From: Nocardioides silvaticus
Lineage (GTDB): Bacteria > Actinomycetota > Actinomycetes > Propionibacteriales > Nocardioidaceae
Length of the DNA: 64,000 nucleotides
NCBI RefSeq assembly: GCF_003160695.1
Contig: NZ_QGDD01000011.1
Location: 1-64,000, forward strand
Reading direction: 5' to 3'
Shown: piece after piece, positions 55,749 through 64,000 of the stretch
Numbering within the stretch: the stretch's first letter is position 1
How the letters are laid out: every line of letters begins with the position of its first letter
Made by a program: the position numbers and the translations under genes
Notes under the pieces: generated by a model
The model's input: only the letters and a program-made list of their open reading frames with translations
Database searches by the model: none
Told to the model about the DNA's origin: nothing

Positions 55749-57092
55749 TCAGGACCGACCAGCGCGCAACCGCTCCCAGGTGGCCCGGTTGACGATGCCG
55801 GTCGCCTTCAGGCCGACCTTCCGCTGGTAGGCCTTCACGTCCTTCGCCGTCTTCTTCTTGAAGATGCCGTCGACCTTCCGCTGCAGCGAGGAGTTCGCCG
55901 CGTTGAGGGCACGCTGCGCGCGTCGTACGTGCGGGCCGGTCGACCCGATCTTCTGCGCGTAGTCCCGGCCCTGCGCGAACGCCGCGACCCAGTTCGCCGG
56001 GCTCCACGTCGGGCTCACGGCGAACCCGCGGCTCTTCTGCCACGCGCCGACCGCCGCGACCGTGGCGGCGTTGTACCTGCCGTTCAGCTTCCCGTCGTAC
56101 ACGCCGCGCTCCTGGAGCAGGCACTGGAGCGCCCGGACCTTGTTGACCGGCGGCTTCGCTCCCTCACCCGGCTGGCGGATCGCGGGGTAGCGGGCGAAGT
56201 CGAGGTTGACGCCGCCGCAGTGCTCCTCGGGCTCGGCGACCCGCCCCTTGCCGAGGTCGAGGTAGTTGCGGTCGATGTTGATCGTGACGCCGCCCCAGGT
56301 CTCGTCGTGACCACCGGTGTACTGCTTCACGCGGCCGCCGGGACGCCAGCCGTCGTTGCGGATGTAGGACGTGGAGGTGTTGGCGACGCCGTCCCAACGC
56401 GCGATCCAGACCATGTCGGGCATCGTGTAGGTGCCCGGCCGCTCCACCCGCGCGTCGTCGAGCACCGCGATGCCAGACCCGGCGCTGGAGTAGACGCCGG
56501 AGACGTACCTGAGGTCGTGCAGCTTGTCGGTCCAGGCGCTGAGGAACGCCAGCGCCGACTCGCGGCACCGGTAGTTGTCCTCGTCGAACGCCTCGAGGTC
56601 GTACCAGAGCGTGCTGCGCGGGACGATGCCCAGCGCCTTCGCGGCGTCGACCGCCTTGACGGCCTCGGCGCGGCCCTGCTTCCGCGCCGCGGGGAACTTG
56701 CCGTTGCGGCCGGGGCGGCCGTTGATCACCGGGTCGTTGCCGTAGCGCGGGAACCGGTCGCTGCAGGAGGCCTGGGGTCCGAGCGTGATCGGCAGCAGCC
56801 GCCAGCCCTTGCGGAGCTGGGTGCGGATCCAGCGCGGTGTGAGGTTGGGCTGGCTGCGGCAGGCGCGTGAGTCACCGGAGATGTAGATGCCGACCGACAG
56901 GAAGGGAGAGTGGTCGAGCCACGTGTCCATCGCCTTCTGGTTCGGGGCGAGGCACTGGTCGAAGCCGAACCCCTTGAAGTCGCCGGGGGTGACCGGGTTG
57001 GGCTCGGCCGCGGCGGGGCGCAACGGCACGAGCACCATCAGGGTCGCCAGCAGGGCGGCGGCGAGGCCGGGTCGACAGAGGCGGGCAGACAT
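55749..57092 (-). CDS. Secreted glycoside hydrolase-like (DUF1906) protein with peptidoglycan-binding domains
   Basis: A 447-residue exported protein. The signal peptide (residues 1-29) ends AAA-EPNP. The N-terminal domain (about 38-300) resembles the DUF1906/Rv2525c-like glycoside hydrolase-like fold: GFGFDQCLAPNQKAMDTW near 43-60, LWYDLEAFDED near 173-183 with the acidic residue expected of such enzymes, and GVYSSAGSG. Two C-terminal peptidoglycan-binding-like repeats follow (about 320-370 and 390-445, e.g. VDGIFKKKTAKDVKAYQRKVGL). It probably acts on or binds the cell wall. The ATG at 57092 is the best start; divergent from the zinc-ribbon gene. Confidence 0.87.
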   Translation of the reverse strand: MSARLCRPGLAAALLATLMVLVPLRPAAAEPNPVTPGDFKGFGFDQCLAPNQKAMDTWLDHSPFLSVGIYISGDSRACRSQPNLTPRWIRTQLRKGWRLLPITLGPQASCSDRFPRYGNDPVINGRPGRNGKFPAARKQGRAEAVKAVDAAKALGIVPRSTLWYDLEAFDEDNYRCRESALAFLSAWTDKLHDLRYVSGVYSSAGSGIAVLDDARVERPGTYTMPDMVWIARWDGVANTSTSYIRNDGWRPGGRVKQYTGGHDETWGGVTINIDRNYLDLGKGRVAEPEEHCGGVNLDFARYPAIRQPGEGAKPPVNKVRALQCLLQERGVYDGKLNGRYNAATVAAVGAWQKSRGFAVSPTWSPANWVAAFAQGRDYAQKIGSTGPHVRRAQRALNAANSSLQRKVDGIFKKKTAKDVKAYQRKVGLKATGIVNRATWERLRAGRS

Positions 57093-57151
57093 TCTCAGCT
57101 CCAGTGGTCCGAGGGCACGACGGCAGGTGCGGCGAATCACGATAACCACAT

Positions 57152-57168
57152 TGGTAACACTGGTAACA
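57152..57168. promoter_or_regulatory. Direct repeat TGGTAACA in a divergent promoter region
   Basis: TGGTAACA occurs twice (57152-57159 and 57161-57168) in the gap between the DUF1906 protein and the zinc-ribbon protein. It is AT-richer than its surroundings. It may be a regulator-binding site or an overlapping promoter for either gene. Confidence 0.35.
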
Positions 57169-57183
57169 GGCGTTGCCAGCAAC

Positions 57184-57195
57184 TACAGCGCTGTA
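57184..57195. promoter_or_regulatory. 12-bp palindrome TACAGCGCTGTA
   Basis: A perfect palindrome (TACAGC/GCTGTA) placed 55 bases upstream of the zinc-ribbon protein start and about 90 bases upstream of the DUF1906 protein. Short perfect dyads in divergent regions often bind dimeric regulators. The regulator is not evident. Confidence 0.45.
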
Positions 57196-57249
57196 ATTCG
57201 GTGCGGTGGCACTAGGCTCCGCCCATCCCGGGAGAGGAGGCGCACGATC

Positions 57250-58182
57250 GTGGACTGTCCGAGCTGCGGTGCGGCGGCCGCCCGGCCCGACCAGCACTAC
57301 TGTGCCCGGTGCGGCACCACCCTGGCCCCGGTCGAGCCGCCCACCGCCTACGACCGCGGCACCCGGATCAGCGGCCCGCTGTTCGCCGACGACTTCCCGC
57401 CGCCACCCCCGCCCCCACCGCCGACAGCACCGCCGCCGACCCAACCGACTCCCGAGCCACCGCCTGCGTCCCCGCCGCCGGTCGAGCGCGACCGGTCACG
57501 CCCGATGCGGCCCTCGATCGTGCTGCTGGTCGCCGCCGCGGTGGTCGCGGCGCTGATCGGCGCCGGCGGCGTGATGCTGCTCCTCGGTGGCGACGACGAC
57601 GAGCCGACGGAGGCCAAGGAACGAAGCCGCGCCGGCGCGGGGACGGCCACCGACGACGCTCCCACCTCGCCGGCGAACACGGAGCCGAGCAACACCGGGG
57701 CGACGAAGGAGCCTCCACAGTTCCGCTGCTGGAACGGCGACGGGCCGGTGAACCGGCTCGCCGACTGCCCGCTCCCGAGCGGTCCCGACGGCATGGCGTG
57801 GGTGTTCCCGTCGGTGCTCGACGACGGCTGCTCGGTGCGGGCCGGTGCCGCGCGGGCTACCGAGGCCGACTGCATCGAGCTGGTGGAGGGATCTGAGGTC
57901 CGGTTCCACTACAGCGAGTGGCGCAGCCGAGCCGCGCTGGAGGCCTACTACGGCAGGAACGAGACCGGAGCGGTCGGCACGCTGGCCGGTAACCCGGACC
58001 TGACCGTGGTGGAAGTCATCTCTCGTGACCCAGCCGTCGACTACAAGGTCGCGATCTACTACGAAGACCCCTCGACGCTGTGGTCGGTCACCGTCTACGC
58101 CGCTGACCAGGCCCAGTTCTTCTACGCCGAGGGGAAGGTGGAGGCGCGACGGCTCAAGCAGATCCGTGGCGAGCGGCTCTGA
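57250..58182 (+). CDS. Zinc-ribbon membrane protein with extracellular domain
   Basis: A 310-residue protein starting at GTG. The N-terminus is a zinc ribbon (CPSCGAAAARPDQHYCARCG, residues 3-22), followed by a Pro-rich linker and one transmembrane helix (IVLLVAAAVVAALIGAGGVMLLL, about 87-109). A Ser/Thr/Glu spacer follows, then an extracellular domain of about 150 residues with conserved cysteines (RCWNGDGPVNRLADCPLP, DDGCSVRAG, ADCIELVEG). No known family is recognised. A cytoplasmic zinc ribbon combined with a secreted C-terminal domain is a recurring actinobacterial layout. AGGAGG lies upstream of the start. Confidence 0.8.
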   Translation: MDCPSCGAAAARPDQHYCARCGTTLAPVEPPTAYDRGTRISGPLFADDFPPPPPPPPPTAPPPTQPTPEPPPASPPPVERDRSRPMRPSIVLLVAAAVVAALIGAGGVMLLLGGDDDEPTEAKERSRAGAGTATDDAPTSPANTEPSNTGATKEPPQFRCWNGDGPVNRLADCPLPSGPDGMAWVFPSVLDDGCSVRAGAARATEADCIELVEGSEVRFHYSEWRSRAALEAYYGRNETGAVGTLAGNPDLTVVEVISRDPAVDYKVAIYYEDPSTLWSVTVYAADQAQFFYAEGKVEARRLKQIRGERL

Positions 58183-58193
58183 CCCGTTCGGCG

Positions 58194-59288
58194 CTACTCG
58201 ACGTCGAGGTCGTGCCCGGTGTCGAAAAGACTGCCCGGCACCGGGTCGAGGCCGAGCAGGTCGGTCACGAGGTTGGCGACGTCGCCGTTGCGGACCGGCT
58301 GCGGACCGTCGTACGACGGCTGGCTGCTGCCGGGGTCGCGGTAGTCGGGGTTGAGGTCGTAGAGGTCGCCCGGTGTGACACCGGCACCCCACACGACGAA
58401 CGGGATGGTGAAGTTCTCCGGCTGCGTGGCGTCGCTGTGCGTCGTCGTGCCGGGCACGCCGCCGTGGTCGGCGGTCACGATCACGACCACCTCCTCGGCG
58501 AGGGCGGGGTCGTCGGCGACGGCCGACACCACCCGGTCGACGTCGGCGTCGGCGGTGCGGACGGCGTCGAGGTACGCCGGGCTGCCCCAGCCGTGCTCGT
58601 GGCCGGCGTTGTCGGGGCCGGCGAGGTGGAGGAAGACGAGGTCGTGCGCGCCGGCGCGCAGGTCCTCGACGGTGTCGGTGACCAGCGAGGCCTGGTCGTC
58701 GATCTCGAGCGGGTCGATCGTGCCCGGCCAGGCCCGGCCCCACATCTCGAACTTCTGCTTGCCGGCGTAGACCGCGCTGGTGCCGCCGGCGGCGTCGACG
58801 ACCGAGAACACCGACTGGGTGCCGAGGGCCACCGAACGGGTCGACGTGGAGTTCCACGTGACGCCGTGGCCGCCCTGGACCGGGTCGACCCGGTCACCGG
58901 TCACCATCCCGGTGTGGTTGGGCAGCGTCACCGTCTTCTCGACCTCGGTCCGTGCGTTGAGCGTGCCCGCGCCCTGTGCCAGCAGGTCGGCGATTCCCGG
59001 TGTCGCGCGCCGGCTCACCCACAGCGAGCCCAGCCCGTCGACGGAGATCACCACGACCCGCCGGTCGTCGGCGGCGGCGGTGTCCGCGCTCCCGGCCGTT
59101 GTGGCGCCGGACGGGTCCGACGCGCTCGCCGGCGGGCTCTCCGGGGCGTCGGACGCGCCGGAGTACGACGGGTCGCCGTCCTGCTGCACCCACCACACCC
59201 CGGCCGCTGCCAGAGCCACCAGGAGCGCGACGAGCGCGAACGCTCCGACCGCCACGCCCGGCCGGGACGACGGCGGCGGCTGCGGCAT
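58194..59288 (-). CDS. Alkaline phosphatase-superfamily phosphodiesterase/nucleotide pyrophosphatase-like
   Basis: A 364-residue membrane-anchored enzyme (N-terminal hydrophobic helix about 12-32, then a Ser/Ala/Asp linker). The catalytic domain has VVISVDGL near 78-85 (metal-binding Asp), the nucleophile region KTVTLPNHTGMVTG near 117-130 (Thr or Ser), HLAGPDNAGHEHGW near 219-232 (metal Asp/His) and TADHGG near 271-276. This is the type I phosphodiesterase/nucleotide pyrophosphatase family; the substrate is unknown. Divergent from purL with a 44-base gap. Confidence 0.9.
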   Translation of the reverse strand: MPQPPPSSRPGVAVGAFALVALLVALAAAGVWWVQQDGDPSYSGASDAPESPPASASDPSGATTAGSADTAAADDRRVVVISVDGLGSLWVSRRATPGIADLLAQGAGTLNARTEVEKTVTLPNHTGMVTGDRVDPVQGGHGVTWNSTSTRSVALGTQSVFSVVDAAGGTSAVYAGKQKFEMWGRAWPGTIDPLEIDDQASLVTDTVEDLRAGAHDLVFLHLAGPDNAGHEHGWGSPAYLDAVRTADADVDRVVSAVADDPALAEEVVVIVTADHGGVPGTTTHSDATQPENFTIPFVVWGAGVTPGDLYDLNPDYRDPGSSQPSYDGPQPVRNGDVANLVTDLLGLDPVPGSLFDTGHDLDVE

Positions 59289-59332
59289 GGGCCCAACCTA
59301 GAGGAACCGCCCGGGGCCGATAGATTTGCGCC

Positions 59333-61585
59333 GTGCTCGACACCGTCGCCCTGGCCGCATCCGACCCCGACCGCGAGCAGCCGTGGGCCGAGCTGGGCCT
59401 CAAGGAGGACGAGTACCTGCGGATCCGCGAGATCCTCGGCCGCCGCCCGACCAGCTCGGAGCTGGCGATGTACTCGGTGATGTGGAGCGAGCACTGCTCC
59501 TACAAGTCCTCCAAGGTGCACCTCCGGCAGTTCGGACAGATCCCCCAGGAGACGCCGGTCGGGAAGATGCTCGCAGGCATCGGCGAGAACGCCGGTGTCA
59601 TCGACATCGGGCAGGGCTACGCGGTCAGCTTCAAGGTCGAGAGCCACAACCACCCGTCGTACGTCGAGCCCTACCAAGGCGCCGCCACCGGCGTCGGCGG
59701 CATCGTCCGCGACATCATCGCGATGGGCGCCCGCCCGATCGCGGTCATGGACCCGCTGCGGTTCGGCCCGCTCGACGCCGACGACACGCACCGGGTGCTG
59801 CCGGGGATCGTGGCCGGCGTCGGCGGCTACGGCAACTGCCTCGGTCTGCCCAACATCGGCGGCGAGGCGGTCTTCGACCCGACCTACCTCGGCAACCCGC
59901 TCGTCAACGCTCTCTGCGTCGGCGTGCTCCGGCACGAGGACCTGCACCTGGCGAAGGCGTCGGGCACCGGGAACAAGGTGATCCTGTACGGCGCCCGCAC
60001 CGGCGGCGACGGCATCGGCGGGGTCTCGGTGCTCGCCTCCGAGACCTTCGACGCGGACGGGCCGGCCAAGCGCCCCAGTGTCCAGGTCGGCGACCCGTTC
60101 ATGGAGAAGCTGCTCATCGAGTGCACGCTCGAGCTGTTCCGGGCCGGCGTGGTCGCCGGCATCCAGGACCTCGGTGGCGCCGGGCTCTCCTGCGCCACCT
60201 CCGAGCTGGCGTCCGCCGGCGACGGCGGCATGCGCTGCGAGCTCGACCGGGTGCCGCTGCGCGACTCGACGCTGGCTCCCGAGGAGATCCTCATGAGCGA
60301 GAGCCAGGAGCGGATGATGGCCGTCGTCGAGCCCGGCGACGTCGAGGCGTTCATGGCGATCTGCGCGAAGTGGGACGTCGAGGCCGTCGCCATCGGCGAG
60401 GTCACCGACACGAGCCGGCTCGAGATCACCTGGCACGGCGAGGTCGTCGTCGACGTACCTCCGCGCACGGTGGCGCACGACGGCCCCGTGTACGAGCGCC
60501 CGTTCGCCCGGCCCGACTGGCAGGACGCGTTGCAGGCCGACGGCGCCGAGCAGCTGCCGCGCCCCACCAACGGCGACGAGCTCCGCAAGACGCTGCTGGA
60601 GCTGGTGGCCAGCCCGAACCTCTGCGACAAGTCGTGGATCACCGACCAGTACGACCGCTACGTGCAGGGCAACACGGTGCTCGCGCAGCCTGCCGACAGC
60701 GGCATGGTGCGCGTCGACGAGGAGACCCATCTCGGCGTCTCGGTCGCGACCGACTGCAACGGCCGGTTCGCCAAGCTCGACCCGTACGCCGGCGCGCAGC
60801 TCGCACTGGCCGAGGCCTACCGCAACGTGGCAACCGGTGGCGCCCGGCCCCTCGCTGTCAGCGACTGCCTCAACTTCGGCTCGCCTGAGGACACCGGGGT
60901 GATGTGGCAGTTCGCCGAGGCCTGTCGCGGCCTCAAGGACGCCTGCCTCGAGCTCGGCATCCCGGTCACCGGCGGCAACGTCAGCCTCTACAACCAGACC
61001 GGCGACACCGCGATCCTGCCGACGCCAGTGGTGGCGGTGCTCGGCGTCATCGACGACGTACGACGCCGCACGCCGTCCTCGTTCACCGGCGAGGGCGAGC
61101 GGGTCGTGCTGCTCGGCACCACCCGCGAGGAGCTCTCGGGCGGCGAGTGGGCGCACGTCGTCCACGGCCACCTCGGTGGCCGGCCGCCGCAGGTCGACCT
61201 GGCCGCCGAGCGCGGGCTGGCCCTGCTGCTCGCCGACCTGGTCGGCACCGCGACCAGCGCCCACGACCTCTCCGACGGCGGTCTGGCGCAGGCGCTCACC
61301 GAGGCGGCCCTCGTCGGCGGCGTCGGCGCCACGGTCGACGTCTCCGGCGTCGCCGACGACCCGTTCGTCGCGCTGTTCTCCGAGTCCGCCGCCCGGGCGA
61401 TCGTCACCGTCGCCGCCGACGACGTCGAGGAGCTGCGCGCCCGCTGCGCCCGCCACGACGTGCGGATGACCGAGCTCGGCACCACCGGCGGCGACGCGCT
61501 GGTGGTCGACGACGTCTTCGACGTGCCGCTCGACGAGCTGGGGGCCGCCTGGCGGTCGACGCTCCCCGCCGCCCTCGGCGAGTAG
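59333..61585 (+). CDS. purL: Phosphoribosylformylglycinamidine synthase subunit PurL
   Basis: A 750-residue ATP-dependent synthetase that converts FGAR to FGAM using ammonia from PurQ. The small (actinobacterial) PurL type, with duplicated AIRS-like domains, is seen from [15 protein letters not shown] near residues 47-61, [22 protein letters not shown] near 101-122 and [15 protein letters not shown] near 224-238, with the second copy visible at [11 protein letters not shown] near 546. The start is GTG at 59333. It is the missing member of purS-purQ, 4 kb away. The kynurenine-pathway genes follow after 7 bases. Confidence 0.97.
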   Translation: MLDTVALAASDPDREQPWAELGLKEDEYLRIREILGRRPTSSELAMYSVMWSEHCSYKSSKVHLRQFGQIPQETPVGKMLAGIGENAGVIDIGQGYAVSFKVESHNHPSYVEPYQGAATGVGGIVRDIIAMGARPIAVMDPLRFGPLDADDTHRVLPGIVAGVGGYGNCLGLPNIGGEAVFDPTYLGNPLVNALCVGVLRHEDLHLAKASGTGNKVILYGARTGGDGIGGVSVLASETFDADGPAKRPSVQVGDPFMEKLLIECTLELFRAGVVAGIQDLGGAGLSCATSELASAGDGGMRCELDRVPLRDSTLAPEEILMSESQERMMAVVEPGDVEAFMAICAKWDVEAVAIGEVTDTSRLEITWHGEVVVDVPPRTVAHDGPVYERPFARPDWQDALQADGAEQLPRPTNGDELRKTLLELVASPNLCDKSWITDQYDRYVQGNTVLAQPADSGMVRVDEETHLGVSVATDCNGRFAKLDPYAGAQLALAEAYRNVATGGARPLAVSDCLNFGSPEDTGVMWQFAEACRGLKDACLELGIPVTGGNVSLYNQTGDTAILPTPVVAVLGVIDDVRRRTPSSFTGEGERVVLLGTTREELSGGEWAHVVHGHLGGRPPQVDLAAERGLALLLADLVGTATSAHDLSDGGLAQALTEAALVGGVGATVDVSGVADDPFVALFSESAARAIVTVAADDVEELRARCARHDVRMTELGTTGGDALVVDDVFDVPLDELGAAWRSTLPAALGE

Positions 61586-61592
61586 CAGCGCC

Positions 61593-62450
61593 GTGGTCGC
61601 CGCCGGCGCCCCGCGTCGGCGTAGCGTGCTGGCTGCGGCCGCGGCACTCGGCCTCGCCGCGTGCGGGAAGGAGCCCCCGGTGGCCGACCAGGACGCCGGC
61701 CTCGACGGCGACGAGGTCGGCACGGCGTACGGCGACGACCCGAGCCAGTTCGGCCAGCTGCTGCTGCCCGACGGTGAGCCGAGGGGTGTGGTGGTCGTCG
61801 TCCACGGCGGCTTCTGGAAAGCGGAGTACGACCTCTCGCTCGGGACGCCGCTGGCGCAGGACCTGACCGCGCGCGGGTGGGTGACCTGGAACCTGGAGTA
61901 CCGCCGGGTCGGCAGCGGCCCTGGTGGGGGCGGCGGCGTGCCCGCGACCCTCGACGACGTGGCGGCCGGCATCGACCACCTCGCGACGATGGCGGCCGCG
62001 GGCCTGGTGCCGGCGGCGGCGCTGGACCGGGTGGTCACCCTCGGCCACTCCGCGGGCGGTCACCTCGCGACCTGGGCCGCCGGCCGGCCGGACCCGGTCG
62101 TCCCGGTCACCGACGTCGTCTCGCAGGCGGGCGTGCTCGACCTGGTCGCCGCGTCCCGCGCGGGCCTCGGCGGCGGTGCGGTCGACGCCTTCCTCGGCCA
62201 CGCCCCCGGGCCCGCCGACGCCGCAGCCGATCCCGCGCAGCAGCTGCCGCTCGCCGTACCCGTCCACTGCGTGCACGCCCCCGACGACGACATCGTCCCG
62301 ATCTCCCAGTCCCGGGAGTACGTCGAGCGCGCCACCGCCGCCGGCGCGACCGCGGACCTGACCGAGGTGACCGGTGGCCACTTCGGCGTCATCGAGGTCG
62401 GCAGCCCGGCCTGGCAGCGGATCCTCGAGATCATCGGCGGGATAGGTTGA
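61593..62450 (+). CDS. Kynurenine formamidase-like alpha/beta-hydrolase lipoprotein
   Basis: A 285-residue alpha/beta-hydrolase. The oxyanion motif HGGFW near residues 71-75 is the signature of the AFMID/kynurenine-formamidase branch, with nucleophile Ser in GHSAGGH near 151 and a later Asp/His (APDDDIVP near 230; GGHFGV near 263). Its position 4 bases before tryptophan 2,3-dioxygenase supports N-formylkynurenine hydrolysis. Unusually it has an N-terminal twin-arginine and lipobox pattern ([19 protein letters not shown]), which would export and lipidate it, away from the cytoplasmic partners. The start is GTG at 61593. Confidence 0.82.
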   Translation: MVAAGAPRRRSVLAAAAALGLAACGKEPPVADQDAGLDGDEVGTAYGDDPSQFGQLLLPDGEPRGVVVVVHGGFWKAEYDLSLGTPLAQDLTARGWVTWNLEYRRVGSGPGGGGGVPATLDDVAAGIDHLATMAAAGLVPAAALDRVVTLGHSAGGHLATWAAGRPDPVVPVTDVVSQAGVLDLVAASRAGLGGGAVDAFLGHAPGPADAAADPAQQLPLAVPVHCVHAPDDDIVPISQSREYVERATAAGATADLTEVTGGHFGVIEVGSPAWQRILEIIGGIG

Positions 62451-62454
62451 CCGG

Positions 62455-63312
62455 GTGTCGATCGAGGAGGGCTACCGGCCGCTCGAGCCCGGCGTGCGCA
62501 CCGACTTCTCGGGGACGCTGGACTACGCGGGCTACCTCGACCTCGACACCCTGCTGTCAGCGCAGCACCCGCTGAGCGACCCGCCCCACCCGGACGAGCT
62601 GCTCTTCGTCATCCAGCACCAGACCACCGAGCTCTGGCTGAAGCTGATGGTGCACGAGCTGGTCGGCGCCCGCGGCTTCCTCGACGCCGACGACCTCGCG
62701 CGGGCACGCAAGAGCCTGGCCCGGGTCAAGCACATCCTGCGCACGATCACCGAGCAGTGGTCGGTGCTGGCGACGCTGACACCCAGCGAGTACGCCGAGT
62801 TCCGCGACGTGCTCGGACCGGCGTCGGGCTTCCAGTCCGTGCAGTACCGCGCCGTGGAGTTCCTGCTCGGCAACAAGAACCCGCAGATGCTCAAGGTGTT
62901 CGCGGGCGACCCGGCCGCGCACGAGTTCCTCGAGGACGCCCTCACCGGCCACACCGTGTACGACGCGTTCCTCCGCCTGGTCGCCCGCCGCGGGCTCCCC
63001 GTCCCCGCCGCTGTCCTCGAGCGCGACGTGAGCAAGCCGTGGGTCGAGCAGCCCGGCCTGGTCGAGGTGTTCCGCCAGGTCTACGAGGACACCTCCCGCT
63101 ACTGGGACCTCTACGAGACCTCCGAGGACCTGGTCGACCTCGAGGACGCCTTCCAGCTCTGGCGGTTCCGCCACCTCCGCACCGTGCAGCGGACGATCGG
63201 CTACAAGACCGGGACCGGCGGCTCCTCCGGCGTCTCGTTCCTCCGCCGCGCCCTCGACCTCACCTTCTTCCCCGAGCTGATCACGGTGCGGACCGAGATC
63301 GGGATGCCGTGA
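62455..63312 (+). CDS. kynA: Tryptophan 2,3-dioxygenase
   Basis: A 285-residue heme enzyme that opens tryptophan to N-formylkynurenine. The substrate-binding region [22 protein letters not shown] lies near residues 47-68, and the distal [10 protein letters not shown] (heme-ligand histidine) near 240-250, then [13 protein letters not shown] near 256-268. The length is normal. GTG start. The stop overlaps the start of kynU (GTGA at 63309-63312), and a formamidase-like gene is 4 bases upstream, so the three form one operon. Confidence 0.96.
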   Translation: MSIEEGYRPLEPGVRTDFSGTLDYAGYLDLDTLLSAQHPLSDPPHPDELLFVIQHQTTELWLKLMVHELVGARGFLDADDLARARKSLARVKHILRTITEQWSVLATLTPSEYAEFRDVLGPASGFQSVQYRAVEFLLGNKNPQMLKVFAGDPAAHEFLEDALTGHTVYDAFLRLVARRGLPVPAAVLERDVSKPWVEQPGLVEVFRQVYEDTSRYWDLYETSEDLVDLEDAFQLWRFRHLRTVQRTIGYKTGTGGSSGVSFLRRALDLTFFPELITVRTEIGMP

Positions 63313-64000
63313 TAGCGCCGGAGGGCGATAGTCCCTTACGAAAAGCACCTGATTCGGGCGAATTCGGGTGCTTTTCGTCAGGGACTATCGCCCAGCGCGC
63401 CGCCGAGCTCGACGCCGCCGACCCGCTCGCGTCGTACCTCGACGCCTTCGTGCGGACCGAGGGGGTGGTGGCCTACCTCGACGGCAACTCGCTGGGGCGG
63501 CCGCTGCGGGCGACGCGGGAGCGGTTGGCGTCCTTCGTGGACGGGGCGTGGGGCGACCGGTTGATCCGGGCGTGGGACGAGGAGTGGATGGCGGCGCCGA
63601 CCGAGCTCGGCGACACGATCGGGCGGGTCTGCCTCGGGGCCACGGCCGGGCAGACGGTGGTCGCCGACTCGACGACGGTGCTGCTCTACAAGCTGGTGCG
63701 GGCGGCGGTCGACGCGCAGGTGCGGGACCATCCGGGTCGCACGGAGGTCGTCGTCGACACCGACAACTTCCCCACCGACCGGTTCGTGGTCGAGGGGGTC
63801 GCGGCCGAGCGCGGACTGGAGCTGCGGTGGGTCACGCCCGACCGGGACGGCACCGTGACCGCCGACCAAGTGCGGGCGGTCGTCTCGGAGCGGACCGCGC
63901 TGGTGCTGCTCAGCGGCATCGCCTACAAGTCGGGCCAGATCGCCGACGTCGCTGCGATCACGCAGGTCGCCCACGAGGCCGGCGCGCTCGTGCTGTGGGA
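63309..64000 (+). CDS. kynU: Kynureninase, cut by window edge, with palindromic insert at the N-terminus
   Basis: The first 230 codons of kynureninase, which cleaves kynurenine to anthranilate and alanine; the C-terminus is beyond the window. [10 protein letters not shown] near residues 56-65 and the PLP-binding region ([13 protein letters not shown] near 116-128; [13 protein letters not shown] near 149-161) are visible, and the catalytic Lys lies outside. The only start that keeps the conserved N-terminus is the GTG at 63309, four bases overlapping kynA. Residues 5-29 are then encoded by a 71-base inverted repeat inserted in frame (63323-63393). It contains a TTA leucine codon, rare in this genome. 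Without the insert, conservation would begin around [11 protein letters not shown]. Confidence 0.88.
   Translation, partial: MIAPEGDSPLRKAPDSGEFGCFSSGTIAQRAAELDAADPLASYLDAFVRTEGVVAYLDGNSLGRPLRATRERLASFVDGAWGDRLIRAWDEEWMAAPTELGDTIGRVCLGATAGQTVVADSTTVLLYKLVRAAVDAQVRDHPGRTEVVVDTDNFPTDRFVVEGVAAERGLELRWVTPDRDGTVTADQVRAVVSERTALVLLSGIAYKSGQIADVAAITQVAHEAGALVLW
63323..63393. repeat. 71-bp inverted repeat within the kynU reading frame
   Basis: The left arm starts GGGCGATAGTCCCT and the right arm ends AGGGACTATCGCCC, with GAAAAGCACC / GGTGCTTTTC further in. The arms of about 33-34 bases pair except for two mismatches and one bulge, around a 4-base centre. The sequence is AT-richer than its surroundings and looks like an inserted mobile palindrome. 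It carries no stop in the kynU frame. Confidence 0.93.

Noticed and set aside
58194-58210. A further dispersed-repeat end at the 3' end of the phosphodiesterase gene (GTCGAGTAG).
   Set aside because: Only about nine bases match and the rest differs, which is expected by chance for a GC-rich Val-Glu-stop.

Overview
This window looks like the chromosome of a high-GC Gram-positive actinobacterium, most like Nocardioides or a close relative. The evidence is the very high GC content, frequent GTG starts with 4-base GTGA/ATGA overlaps, HspR/HAIR-controlled dnaK and clpB, F420-type oxidoreductases, a class I lysyl-tRNA synthetase, a MhuD-type heme oxygenase and many secreted or lipidated proteins. 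No rRNA, tRNA, CRISPR array, integrase, transposase or prophage was seen. There is no gene-free stretch longer than 300 bases. The left edge (1-260) is intergenic and the right edge cuts kynU.

Layout. 0.26-6.3 kb: two small operons of F420/flavin-type oxidoreductases with companions, each preceded by a KstR-like box, flanking two paralogous secreted RTX calcium-binding proteins. 6.4-11.2 kb: dnaK-grpE-dnaJ-hspR behind a HAIR operator. 11.2-16.1 kb: lipoprotein, DUF445 membrane protein, Abi-alpha-like protein, phosphoesterase, Ser/Thr kinase. 16.2-18.9 kb: clpB with its own HAIR operator. 18.9-24.4 kb: secreted GDSL hydrolase, membrane protein, aminotransferase, pyrE, DedA, SpoU methyltransferase. 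24.4-29.2 kb: sigma factor with membrane partner, beta-helix surface protein operon, septum-formation-like protein. 29.3-38.5 kb: fba, methyltransferase, MFS exporter, DUF3151, lysS, lipid kinase, acyl-CoA carboxylase, purA. 38.7-45.1 kb: secreted duplicated-domain protein, then a Ser/Thr kinase and a pseudokinase that both carry extracellular FG-GAP repeats. 45.2-55.7 kb: purD, purB and purC-purS-purQ mixed with a second sigma/membrane-protein pair, mhuD, a secreted hydrolase and small genes. 55.7-64 kb: cell-wall glycosidase-like protein, zinc-ribbon membrane protein, phosphodiesterase, purL, and a tryptophan-to-anthranilate operon (formamidase-like lipoprotein, kynA, kynU).

How the genes work together. 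HspR and the two HAIR elements form a chaperone/disaggregase regulon. The pur genes cover most of de novo IMP synthesis and the AMP branch, and pyrE adds pyrimidines. Tryptophan dioxygenase, a formamidase candidate and kynureninase make an anthranilate-type kynurenine pathway packed behind purL.

The least ordinary feature is the short repeats, which go beyond intergenic space. A dispersed element (core TCTCGACARGCTCGAYCACC and a longer form) supplies the N-terminus of one protein, a tandem hexapeptide insert inside PurC, the ribosome-binding region of another gene, and the last codons plus stop codons of two convergent genes. A separate 71-bp palindrome lies in frame inside the N-terminus of kynU. 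Two more families, a 22-bp unit in inverted blocks before purB and a 32-bp unit after the GDSL hydrolase gene, fill intergenic gaps.
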